From assembly GCA_028688525.1 (NCBI GenBank), contig JAQTYA010000014.1:1-48284 (forward strand): DNA of 48,284 bases, read 5' to 3'. The notes beneath the pieces are model-generated. The model did not search any database and had not been told where the DNA came from. It saw only the letters and a program-made list of their open reading frames with translations. The stretch's first letter is position 1; each line of letters starts with the position of its first letter. The translations under genes were made by a program, and so were the position numbers. Positions 41,116-48,284 of this stretch are shown piece by piece. This DNA is from Methylococcus sp. Lineage in GTDB: Bacteria > Pseudomonadota > Gammaproteobacteria > Methylococcales > Methylococcaceae.

Positions 41116-41310
41116 ATGCAAAGCATGACTATGGAACAACCCCGGACAGCCCGCGAGCCTTACAGCTTCGGTAATCCGGCCGCCGAGATTCAGGATGCCA
41201 TCGACGATCCCCGGCCGAACCTCTAGCACGAAGCAGTCATAGCTGAGATGGAAGCCGACATTACCGCATTCGAAGCCGAACCCAAACTAACCAAGAGGAA
41301 GCGCGCATGA
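41116..41310 (+). pseudogene. Small hypothetical gene with in-frame TAG
   Basis: From ATG 41116 (GAGGAG site) the frame reads MQSMTMEQPRTAREPYSFGN, continues PAAEIQDAIDDPRPNL, then TAG at 41224-41226. It resumes in frame with HEAVIAEMEADITAFEAEPK to TGA at 41308-41310, which overlaps the next start as ATGA. The composition on both sides of the TAG is alike, so the original product was about 64 aa. The family is unknown; the tail is acidic and helical. Confidence 0.55.
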
Positions 41311-41660
41311 AGCAGCAGCTCGAGGGTATCCCGGCGGCCGACTTGGCCGCACTTACGGCCGAGCCGAACAAGAACCTGACCGATACGGAGCGGGCCGCGC
41401 TCGAGCGTCTGATCCGCATAGCCAAAGCCGATACCGGCCAAAGCTGCTGCGTTGCCGATTTCCTGCTGGCCTGGTGGAACGCCGGCAGTTGCGGCAGCTT
41501 CGACCTGACCACCTTGTGGGCGCTGGATACAGCCATCACGGTAGATATGGCAACCGTATTCGCCCTCATCGCTCGCGTCAGAAGCTACCCCGACAGCTTG
41601 GGTTATGAGGCCGATTTCGAGGCCATTGTGCGCGCATGGCGTCCTGAACTGGCCGACTGA
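41307..41660 (+). CDS. DUF7673-like protein
   Basis: The 117-aa product resembles small proteins of mobile elements (DUF7673 type): LERLIRIAKADTGQSCCVAD, FLLAWWNAGSCGSFDLTTLW and a C-terminal YPDSLGYEADFEAIVRAWRP. The function is not known. It is soluble, with one W-W pair and a helical content. It overlaps the preceding broken gene by 4 bp and so was the second gene of a coupled pair. Confidence 0.7.
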   Translation: MKQQLEGIPAADLAALTAEPNKNLTDTERAALERLIRIAKADTGQSCCVADFLLAWWNAGSCGSFDLTTLWALDTAITVDMATVFALIARVRSYPDSLGYEADFEAIVRAWRPELAD

Positions 41661-41663
41661 TCG

Positions 41664-41930
41664 ATGGCGGAGGCCCCTTACCACATCGAGTGGCGAACGA
41701 AGGCCCGCGGGGACTTGCGCGCCGTCGTTCGATACATCGGCCGAGACAACCCCACTCGGTCGCGGAGCTTCGGCCAGACTCTGCGCGACAAGCGTTTGCC
41801 GCTTGCGTAGGATCCGGAGCTTGTCCACACCGGGCGGCCCGGATTGCCGGAGGATGTGCGCGAACTGATTGCGCAGAGGATCGATAGCGTCGAAGGCAAG
41901 CCACCCAGCGAGCCCAAGGTATTAAACTGA
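41664..41930 (+). pseudogene. ParE/RelE-type toxin, decayed
   Basis: From ATG 41664 the frame reads MAEAPYHIEWRTKARGDLRA and VVRYIGRDNPTR, then shifts near 41758 to SFGQTLRDKRLPLA, hits a TAG at 41809-41811 and continues DPELVHTGRPGLPEDVRELI. These are ParE-family pieces. The expected C-terminal active part is replaced by DSVEGKPPSEPKVLN, which does not look like ParE. Frameshift, nonsense change and a foreign tail make it non-functional. Confidence 0.65.
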
Positions 41931-41964
41931 TGCGAAATCCGCGACCTTTTGAGGCCAAACCGAC

Positions 41965-42258
41965 ATGATGGAATACTCGATTCTTCTGGAAGCCTGCGAT
42001 CCCGAGAAGAATCACTGGCGTTCCTACCATATCGCGGCAGGACAGGATTTGTTCGGCGATTGGGTGGTCGAGACGACGTATGGCCGGATCGGCGCGAAGG
42101 GCAGGACCCAAACCGTTCTGGTGGCCAGCCGAGAAGAAGCGAAGAAGTATGTACGGATCTGCTTGAAGCGGCGGGAAAGCGCGCCGAAACGGATCGGGAC
42201 GGGTTACGTGGTAAAGAAGGTCAGCGGGGAATGGGGATTACGGCCAGAGCAAGGATGA
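41965..42258 (+). CDS. WGR-domain protein
   Basis: The 97-aa product is a stand-alone WGR domain: MEYSILLEACDPEKNHWRSY, then LFGDWVVETTYGRIGAKGRT and a C-terminal KKYVRICLKRRESAPKRIG. WGR domains bind DNA ends or nucleic acid next to PARP and other enzymes; free-standing ones are common on mobile elements and undefined. Two ATGs in tandem are possible. Seven bases separate it from the nucleotidyltransferase gene, and both precede the SMC gene on the same strand. Confidence 0.82.
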   Translation: MMEYSILLEACDPEKNHWRSYHIAAGQDLFGDWVVETTYGRIGAKGRTQTVLVASREEAKKYVRICLKRRESAPKRIGTGYVVKKVSGEWGLRPEQG

Positions 42259-42265
42259 TAGACGT

Positions 42266-42586
42266 ATGCAACCCTTGATCCGAGAACACCGTCAGGCTAT
42301 AGCTGAGCTTTGCCGGCGTTACGATGTGCATCGCTTGGAGGTTTTCGGCTCCACCGCACGCGGGGTGGATTTCGATCCGGCAAGGAGCGATGCGCATTTT
42401 CTGGTCGAGTTTTCGACGGAATCCGGCGGGACAACGCTTAAGACCTTCTTTAGGCTTCAATCCGAGCTGTCGCAGCTCCTGGGACGGGCCGTCGATTTGA
42501 CGGAAACCTCCTCGGCCTTGCGCAACCCTTATGTCCGGGCCAGCGTCAATCGGGCGCGAGAACTCGTCTATGGCGCCCTCGAATGA
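42266..42586 (+). CDS. MNT-type nucleotidyltransferase, degenerate active site
   Basis: The 106-aa protein is a minimal nucleotidyltransferase (MntA-like): LEVFGSTARGVDFDPARSDA with the G-S pair. The expected D-x-D is D-A-H (SDAHFLVEF), so one metal ligand is lost. The C-terminal part (RAVDLTETSSALRNPYVRAS) is as in the family. No HEPN toxin follows; the next gene is the SMC ATPase, 36 bp away. It may be inactive, or act as a binding module. Confidence 0.8.
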   Translation: MQPLIREHRQAIAELCRRYDVHRLEVFGSTARGVDFDPARSDAHFLVEFSTESGGTTLKTFFRLQSELSQLLGRAVDLTETSSALRNPYVRASVNRARELVYGALE

Positions 42587-42622
42587 ATTCAGCGCCACCA
42601 CCGATGTATTCACGGACGACAT

Positions 42623-45600
42623 GTGTTTAGCCTGATACGCCTCATTCTCATCGATTCCTATAAGCCCGGTACCTTGCAGGAAGTCCGCCTCGACGGTCCG
42701 ACGAATCTTAATGGTATCAATGGCGCCGGCAAGACGACGCTGCTGCGGCTGATCCCCTTATTTTTCGGAGAGAGTCCGAGCCGGCTGGTGCCCAAGAGCC
42801 GGGTGAACGAAAGCTTCGTGCAGCATTATCTGCCGCACGACTCCTCCTATATCATTTTCGAATACCAGCGCAACCGGCAGACCTGTCAGGCGGTCATGTA
42901 CGCTTCGCCGAACGAAGGCGGGTTGTGCTACCGTTTTGTGGACAAGGGGTTTGCGTTCGAGGATTTCCTCATCACGGATGCCGAGGGTATGCAGTGGCCT
43001 ATTTCCTGTCGCGACCTGGCCCGTCATCTCGGCAAGAAGGGTATTTTCTGCAGCATCCAGCTGACCGCCCGCAACGATTACCGCACCGTGATTCAAAATC
43101 TGCCTAACGCCAAGGGGGCGGAGACGCGACAGATGATCGCCCGCTTCAGTTTTTGCGAGAGCGCCGGTGGGCGGCGGCTGCAGCATATCGAAAAAATCGT
43201 CACCGGCATGTTCATGCGCTCCACCGATTTCCGCGACCTCCGGGAAATGCTGGTGAGCTGTATCGAAGAAGAGCGGGATGCCATCACCCTGGAACTCAAG
43301 ACCGACACGCTTGAGGAGTGGTGCAAGGAATACCAAGCCTTTCTGCATGCAGAGTCACGACGGGACGGCATGGCCGAGCTGGAGCAGATCGATGAGGCTG
43401 CCCGTGACGTTCAGCAGGCATTGGCGGAACTTGCCGCGCGCGTGCGCCGCTTGGCCGGGCGGATGGAACTGGAGCACGGTGAAACGGAAAGCCGCCGGCG
43501 CGATCGGGAGCATCGTCTGAGTGCCTTGAAGCTCGAATGGGATAACCGCGAACGTGAGCTCAAGCGCGAGCGGGCCGAGACCGAAGCGCATCTGAATGCC
43601 CAACGCCAGCAAAGCCAAACGCTTGAGTTCGAAAAGGCGGAATGGGAGCGCCAGAACATCGGTGAAATGCTGCAACTCTACGAAAACCGAGAAGCCGTCC
43701 GGGCCGACCTGGACCGGAGCCGCGAGACTCAGCGGCGCCTGCTGGAGAAGGTCAACGACATCGATGCCGAGTTCGGACGCCTGAAAGCGGAAAAGACGAA
43801 CGAGTTCCAAAACCGCATCCACGAACGCCAGAGCCGAATCCAGGCACTGACGCTGGAAGCGGAGCAAGAGAAAAACCGGGTTCGCGAAGCGCATGCCCAG
43901 CGAGAAGGACACCTGCACGATTCCGCTGCCGGCAGGGAGCAGGAGCTCCAGCTCGCATTACAGGCGCTGAGGGAGTCGCGGGGGCAGCTCTCCAGCCAAC
44001 TGGAGGAAATCCAAGCCGATCCCACATTGCTGCAGAACCGGGAAGCCAAGCGGACCGCGTTGGACGAAGCACATGCAGCACGGGAAACTGCCGCGCAAGC
44101 GCTGCAGCAGCAGGAGGCCAGAATTCGGCAACATGAAGCCGAGCTTCAGTCTCTGGACCAGGTGCGCCGGCAACTGGCCGAACGGCGCCGGCAGATCGAC
44201 CAGGAAGAAGCCGGGCTGCAACGCCATTTGGATGCCGACGCCGGCAGCTTGTTAGGGTTCCTACGCGAACACCATCCGGGGTGGACGGAACACATCGCCA
44301 AGGTTATCAACCCCGAGTTGCTGTTGCGGGACGATCTGTCCCCGGCCCTTATCGGCCCGGCTGAAAGCTTCTTCGGGGTCGGATTATCGTTGGAACTGCT
44401 CAGCGCGGATCGTTCCGCCAGCGAAGCCTCCCTGCGCGAAGCCTTGACGGCGTGCCGCTCTGCATCGGAGCAGCTGAGCAGCGATGAACGAAAATTCGAA
44501 GAAGAACTGGCAGCCCACCAGAAGACCCGGCAAAACCTGGATAAGGCGCGCCGCGAGCTCGACTTGGCGCATGCCCAATGCCGTGCGCACATCAAACAGA
44601 TCAAGGAAGAGTCGGCGTCCCTGGAACACCAAATCGAGACCAGCCGGCGTGAACGCCGACAATCGGTGGAAACCCGGATGCAGTTACTCGAAGCCGAACT
44701 TGAGACCCATGAATCTGCCTTAGCTGAGCACCGTACGGACTTCAAGAAAACTCTCCTGAAATTACGCGAAGACCTATCCGGCAAATTGGCGGAAATCAGC
44801 CGGCATAGCGAGGAGAGGGCGCGGCAACAACAGGCCGAGATCGAGTCCGAGTGTCAACGCCAACAAACGGCGCTGGCAGCACTGGAGATCCAGCGTCTCG
44901 CAAGTCTGGCCCAGGGCGGTGTCGACACGCAGGCGCTTGGGGCCTTGGAAGACGAAATCGGACGGCTGGCCGAGCGCTTGAAACGGATCGAGCTCGCTGC
45001 CGAGGCCGTGGAGAAATACCAACGCTGGCAGAAGAACGAATGGCCGCGCCATGCGTCGTTGCAGGCGGAGATTCAGCGGCTTGCCGTTCAATTCCAGCAA
45101 GAGCAGCAACATTACGACAGCGCCCGCGCTGAATTCGAGCGGCAGCAGACTGCACTCCAAGCGCAGATCGCCGAACAGGATAAGCACCTCGCTACACTCG
45201 CATCGATTCTTAACACGCTAATGTCGATGCAACAGGAACTGGAGCGCTATCCGCGCCTGCCGGAGGGCGCCGTCGTTCTGGACGCCTCCCACACCCTGGC
45301 GTTCTTGCAAAAGCAGAAGCATGAACTGATGAGCCGGGAACGCGAGCTGCACAAGCAGCTGATCGAACGGGTGAGCCAGCTCAAGCGCGCATTGGATCAG
45401 TTTCCCGGCACTCAGCCGGCCAGTTACCGGGAAAGCATCGTCAAGGAAATTGGCCTCGATGCGTCGGAGCGCGCATGGCTACCGTATCTCCGCGATTGGT
45501 ACGCCACCCGCGCGGATGAGCTGCGGCGCGTGTTGACCATGCAGGCCAACACCTTCGGCAGCGCCGTGCGCAATTACCATCAAGCGCTGGCCCGTTTCGA

Positions 45601-46276
45601 CCGGGGTATCGACTCGCTGTCACGGCGCCTGACAGCCAGCATCGATCGAAATATCGGCTTCGAAAAAATCGAAGCGATCCAGGCCCGCTTGCTCTCTAAC
45701 GTCAGCGAATTGGGTTACTGGCAGCAGATCGTCGCGTTTACCGAACTTTACGTTCACTGGCAGCGGTCGGAGGAGGCCTTGCTGCCGACCCAGGAATTCG
45801 CCGATGCCGTACGCATCATCGCCAGCCAGTTGCAAGCGCAGGGCCGGGTGGAAACCCGCCTGGTCAACCTGCTAAGCCTGGAAATCGCCGTGACCGAAAA
45901 CGGCAGGGTCAAACGTGCCACTCACGACGAGGAGCTGCGGCAGATTTCCAGCCACGGTTTGTCCTATCTCATCCTCTGCGTATTCTTTGTGGCTTTGGTC
46001 AATATGATTCGGAAGGAGCAGCCGGTCTGTGTCGTCTGGCCCATGGATGAACTCAAGGATCTCCACCAGATCAACATCGAACGTTTGCTGGTGATCCTCA
46101 ACGGCAACAACATCACGCTGTTGTCCGCTTTCCCCGACCCCGATCCCGAAGTGCTGAAATCCTTCAAGAACCGCTACGAGATTTACGGCTATCGGGAGCT
46201 CATCGAGATGGTGGTCGACGAAGACGAGATCAGCCTTCCCGAAAGCGACACCACGATGGCGGCCGCCCATGTTTGA
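42623..46276 (+). CDS. MukB/MksB-type SMC ATPase (JetC-like)
   Basis: The 1217-aa protein is an SMC-like condensin subunit (DUF3584/MksB type). Walker A GINGAGKTT is at 31-39. Long coiled coils fill about 240-560 and 640-960, around a hinge near 590. The head C-terminus holds the signature-like ISSHGLSYLILC and a Walker B-like VVWPMDELKDLHQ. With a kleisin and a small partner it forms a DNA loop extruder. In the Wadjet system this recognises circular plasmid DNA for cleavage. GTG at 42623 is the start; an ATG two bases earlier is out of frame and closed. Stop overlaps the next gene by 8 bp. Confidence 0.85.
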   Translation: MFSLIRLILIDSYKPGTLQEVRLDGPTNLNGINGAGKTTLLRLIPLFFGESPSRLVPKSRVNESFVQHYLPHDSSYIIFEYQRNRQTCQAVMYASPNEGGLCYRFVDKGFAFEDFLITDAEGMQWPISCRDLARHLGKKGIFCSIQLTARNDYRTVIQNLPNAKGAETRQMIARFSFCESAGGRRLQHIEKIVTGMFMRSTDFRDLREMLVSCIEEERDAITLELKTDTLEEWCKEYQAFLHAESRRDGMAELEQIDEAARDVQQALAELAARVRRLAGRMELEHGETESRRRDREHRLSALKLEWDNRERELKRERAETEAHLNAQRQQSQTLEFEKAEWERQNIGEMLQLYENREAVRADLDRSRETQRRLLEKVNDIDAEFGRLKAEKTNEFQNRIHERQSRIQALTLEAEQEKNRVREAHAQREGHLHDSAAGREQELQLALQALRESRGQLSSQLEEIQADPTLLQNREAKRTALDEAHAARETAAQALQQQEARIRQHEAELQSLDQVRRQLAERRRQIDQEEAGLQRHLDADAGSLLGFLREHHPGWTEHIAKVINPELLLRDDLSPALIGPAESFFGVGLSLELLSADRSASEASLREALTACRSASEQLSSDERKFEEELAAHQKTRQNLDKARRELDLAHAQCRAHIKQIKEESASLEHQIETSRRERRQSVETRMQLLEAELETHESALAEHRTDFKKTLLKLREDLSGKLAEISRHSEERARQQQAEIESECQRQQTALAALEIQRLASLAQGGVDTQALGALEDEIGRLAERLKRIELAAEAVEKYQRWQKNEWPRHASLQAEIQRLAVQFQQEQQHYDSARAEFERQQTALQAQIAEQDKHLATLASILNTLMSMQQELERYPRLPEGAVVLDASHTLAFLQKQKHELMSRERELHKQLIERVSQLKRALDQFPGTQPASYRESIVKEIGLDASERAWLPYLRDWYATRADELRRVLTMQANTFGSAVRNYHQALARFDRGIDSLSRRLTASIDRNIGFEKIEAIQARLLSNVSELGYWQQIVAFTELYVHWQRSEEALLPTQEFADAVRIIASQLQAQGRVETRLVNLLSLEIAVTENGRVKRATHDEELRQISSHGLSYLILCVFFVALVNMIRKEQPVCVVWPMDELKDLHQINIERLLVILNGNNITLLSAFPDPDPEVLKSFKNRYEIYGYRELIEMVVDEDEISLPESDTTMAAAHV

Positions 46277-46889
46277 GGACACCGTCAAGCGCTTGTTGCG
46301 GGGCGAATTCGTCTGCGAGGTGTCGGCCGGCGAATCTTTCCGCTATTTGCAGCAGCCCGACCCTCGCCGCGAAGTGGACGCCTTCCTCGACAAGCTGGGT
46401 TATGCCTTGGCCACCACGGCGAACCACTTGGCCTACTATGCGGCCTACCGGCACATCGACAGCGAGGCGCGATCGGAAATTCGCCGGCTGTTTCAGGATT
46501 TCCGGATCGAGTTGCAGCCCGTCGTGGAATGGCTGGACATGATGATGCAATGCCAGCGGCAGGATACCTCGCTGAGTCCCGGCGACACCCTCTCTTTTTC
46601 CGGTCTGTTGAAGATCATCGAAGACAATCAGGCACTGGCCGATCGCTTGCAAGGCTTCGCGCGCTTTAGGGATTTTCTCAGCGCCGACGACTCCATCAAG
46701 GGACGGCTGGAAAAATTGCTCAAGACCCTGAGCCACTGGGGTTATCTGAATTTGGCGAGTCGTGACACGCTGGTCTATCAGGTCACGGGCAAACTGGATT
46801 ACTTCTATCAGGCACTGCAGTTCATCCAGGAGCACGAAGAATTGCCGCTGGAGCAGCAAGAAGAAGTGCAGCAGGGCGAAATATTTTGA
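46269..46889 (+). CDS. MksE-like condensin partner (JetB-like)
   Basis: The 206-aa protein resembles the MksE/MukE-class winged-helix partner: MFEDTVKRLLRGEFVCEVSA, TTANHLAYYAAYRHIDSEAR, then VEWLDMMMQCQRQDTSLSPG and a C-terminal LKTLSHWGYLNLASRDTLVY and VTGKLDYFYQALQFIQEHEE. ATG overlaps the SMC stop by 8 bp and its TGA overlaps the TTG of the next gene, so all three are coupled. It bridges kleisin and SMC in the complex. The family match is by position and general features. Confidence 0.75.
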   Translation: MFEDTVKRLLRGEFVCEVSAGESFRYLQQPDPRREVDAFLDKLGYALATTANHLAYYAAYRHIDSEARSEIRRLFQDFRIELQPVVEWLDMMMQCQRQDTSLSPGDTLSFSGLLKIIEDNQALADRLQGFARFRDFLSADDSIKGRLEKLLKTLSHWGYLNLASRDTLVYQVTGKLDYFYQALQFIQEHEELPLEQQEEVQQGEIF

Positions 46890-48118
46890 GCGGAGACAAG
46901 ACGTCCTTACACCGGCTGTTACAAGCGATGGCCCAGCACGGCGACCTGATCGCGGAGGCCTATTTCAGCGGTAGCGTCGCCGCAGGCCCGGAGAATCAGC
47001 GGGCGCTGAACCAGCTGAAACAGCTCAAGGTGCTTGCCAACTATGGCGGGGAAGGGTACCGGCTATCGACGCGGCTCAGCCAGTTTATCGACGGCGCGCT
47101 GAACAGCGACCGCATGCGGCGGTTGGATACCGATCTCGGCGGCTGGGTCGATTTGTTGGAGCAGCAAATTGGACTGTACCAGGACGCCTATGCCGAGGAT
47201 CGTCTGGAAGACTGCGATCTGTTTCTCGGCGAAATCGAGCGCCTGGTGTTTGACTTGGCGGATACCCTGGAAGAAAACACCACCTATTTGCTGATGCTGG
47301 TGAACAACCGTTTTGCCAATGTCCGCACCTTATCGGAAAAGAAGCGGCAAAATGCCTTTTACATCGGCCGATTGGAAAAGCTGGTCGGGGCGATCAGTCT
47401 ATTGCAGCCGGCGCACCTGCTGGACATGGCAGAGCCGCACGACAGCTTGCAGGGGCTGATCGATCGCCATCTCATCCGCGCCTTACCCAGCCATCGCCAA
47501 CGCCTTCAGGACATCCTGCACACGCTCAAGACCTTCCTGTTCCAGTTGCGCCAGATCGAGGCTCGCGCCCGTCTGGTGCGCGGATTTGCGTTTTTCCTCC
47601 GGCAGAACCCCGATTACTCGCCGCAGGACTGGTGTGAACGGGAACAGATCTCAGCGCAGTGGAACCGTATTCCTGGGATGGCGTTTCACGCTCACCCGAA
47701 CACTCTGGATCGCGGTCTGGAGCAGGACCTCATCGCGATCGCGCAAAAGGTGCGCAGCGACAGCGAAGCTTTGTTGGCGAAAAGAAAGGAACGCGGCCTC
47801 AACCCCGTGAGCCTCGCCAAGCCGCAGATCCGACGGCTGGAACCGCCCGTGTATCGCCGGCGCATCCGGCAACTGTTCGAACAGGTGCAAACGGTTCCTG
47901 GGCAAGCCGTTTCCGCCCTGGCTTATCGAAATCACCACGAGGTCGAGATTGACCCGCCGATCTGGTTGAGTTGCGTGCTCAGCGAGAGCATCCGGCGCAA
48001 GAGCTTGAGGCAGGGATTCGATTTCGAGTTCGTCCGGCGCGAATGCGACGACGGCTTCAACGGCAATCTCCGCATCAAAGACCTGAACGTCATTTTTCGA
48101 GAGCCACCCGGTGGATAA
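46886..48118 (+). CDS. MksF-like kleisin (JetA-like)
   Basis: The 410-aa protein is the third coupled gene, starting with TTG at 46886 (TTGA overlap). An N-terminal winged-helix-like part (QLKVLANYGGEGYRLSTRLS, about 40-65) leads to a helical middle (LEDCDLFLGEIERLVFDLAD, NTTYLLMLVNNRFANVRTLS) and a basic C-terminus with RRLEPPVYRRRIRQLFEQV. This matches MksF/JetA-type kleisins, which are about 400-500 aa and close the SMC ring. Gene order SMC-MksE-MksF is the reverse of the usual jetABC order. Confidence 0.7.
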   Translation: MSGDKTSLHRLLQAMAQHGDLIAEAYFSGSVAAGPENQRALNQLKQLKVLANYGGEGYRLSTRLSQFIDGALNSDRMRRLDTDLGGWVDLLEQQIGLYQDAYAEDRLEDCDLFLGEIERLVFDLADTLEENTTYLLMLVNNRFANVRTLSEKKRQNAFYIGRLEKLVGAISLLQPAHLLDMAEPHDSLQGLIDRHLIRALPSHRQRLQDILHTLKTFLFQLRQIEARARLVRGFAFFLRQNPDYSPQDWCEREQISAQWNRIPGMAFHAHPNTLDRGLEQDLIAIAQKVRSDSEALLAKRKERGLNPVSLAKPQIRRLEPPVYRRRIRQLFEQVQTVPGQAVSALAYRNHHEVEIDPPIWLSCVLSESIRRKSLRQGFDFEFVRRECDDGFNGNLRIKDLNVIFREPPGG

Positions 48119-48158
48119 ACGGCTCGTCCGGTTGATCGAACGCGCCGTGTGCTCCGAT
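48111..48158 (+). pseudogene. Fourth gene (JetD position), truncated by IS
   Basis: A GTG at 48111-48113 overlaps the stop of the kleisin gene (GTGGATAA), matching the coupling seen at each earlier junction. It reads VDKRLVRLIERAVCSD before the IS begins at 48159. The IS-encoded continuation stops after some 18 more codons. In Wadjet loci a TOPRIM nuclease JetD follows the condensin genes, so this is probably its first 16 codons. The rest may lie beyond the IS. Confidence 0.55.
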
Positions 48159-48284
48159 CGTAAGCTTCCCCGTCAAGCGGACACCGTAAAAGTAGAACTT
48201 CCGGCGGCTTGTTGACGATATTCGCTAGGCGTCAGATGGCCTAGCGCGTCATGAGGGCGCTGCTCGTTGTACTCGATTATCCAC
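48159..48284 (-). mobile_element. IS3-family element, right end (partial, inverted copy)
   Basis: This is the inverted repeat of 1-127, identical over its length apart from the base at the window edge. It has interrupted the fourth gene of the Wadjet-like operon. Confidence 0.85.
48173..48283 (-). CDS. IS3-family transposase OrfB, C-terminal fragment (copy 2)
   Basis: This encodes the same 36 residues as 3-113, with TGA at 48173-48175 on the minus strand. It is cut by the window edge. Confidence 0.87.
   Translation of the reverse strand, partial: WIIEYNEQRPHDALGHLTPSEYRQQAAGSSTFTVSA

Overview
The window reads as part of a conjugative plasmid or plasmid-like integrative element from a GC-rich member of the Pseudomonadota, probably gamma- or betaproteobacterial. 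The grounds are an IncP-type trb mating-pair cluster in canonical order, a Rep protein beside an iteron array with a DnaA box, and a ParA/ParB pair with two palindromic parS-like sites. The exact host cannot be told from the sequence. Both ends are the same end of one IS3-family element in inverted orientation, so the window stops inside a repeated IS at each side. No relaxase or coupling protein is present, so the element must continue outside.

Layout. 1-7.5 kb: scarred accessory DNA, with small genes of the DUF2958/radC type that share a duplicated leader, IS110, IS21 and IS3 remnants, and an intact hipBA pair. 7.5-13.5 kb: a complete type II CBASS operon on the minus strand (a DUF2188 gene, capV, CD-NTase, cap2, cap3), facing a divergent capH-capP regulatory pair across a promoter with a perfect palindrome. 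13.5-14.9 kb: decayed DUF1016 nuclease and tyrosine-recombinase genes. 14.9-21.5 kb: plasmid backbone with an aroE-like gene, parS-like sites, parB, parA, an exported protein, oriV with eleven iterons, a HepT/MntA toxin-antitoxin pair and rep. 21.9-25.6 kb: an RloA/RloB (AbiL-like) defence pair and a run of toxin-antitoxin genes, some broken. 25.9-36.6 kb: trbBCDEFGHIJKL plus a TrbN-like lytic transglycosylase. 36.9-39.1 kb: a frameshifted paralogue of the exported protein and two AT-rich membrane-anchored small proteins. 39.2-40.8 kb: AbiEi/AbiEii. 41-42.6 kb: small genes (DUF7673-like, WGR, a nucleotidyltransferase) and toxin-antitoxin debris. 42.6-48.1 kb: a MukB/MksB-type SMC ATPase with MksE- and MksF-like partners (Wadjet JetCBA-like). 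A fourth overlapping gene, in the place expected for JetD, is cut after about 16 codons by the terminal IS.

Together this is a transfer and maintenance backbone loaded with defence and addiction modules: CBASS, AbiL-like, AbiE, Wadjet-like, hipBA, HepT/MntA, PIN and MazEF. Many smaller loci are pseudogenes carrying single in-frame stops or frameshifts. The least explained elements are the two exported proteins with a near-identical C-terminal domain and AT-rich divergent central parts, the shared C-terminal motif of TrbJ and TrbK, the covarying hairpin leader repeated before three genes, and a 63-bp hairpin insertion with a 7-bp duplication inside a dead istA.
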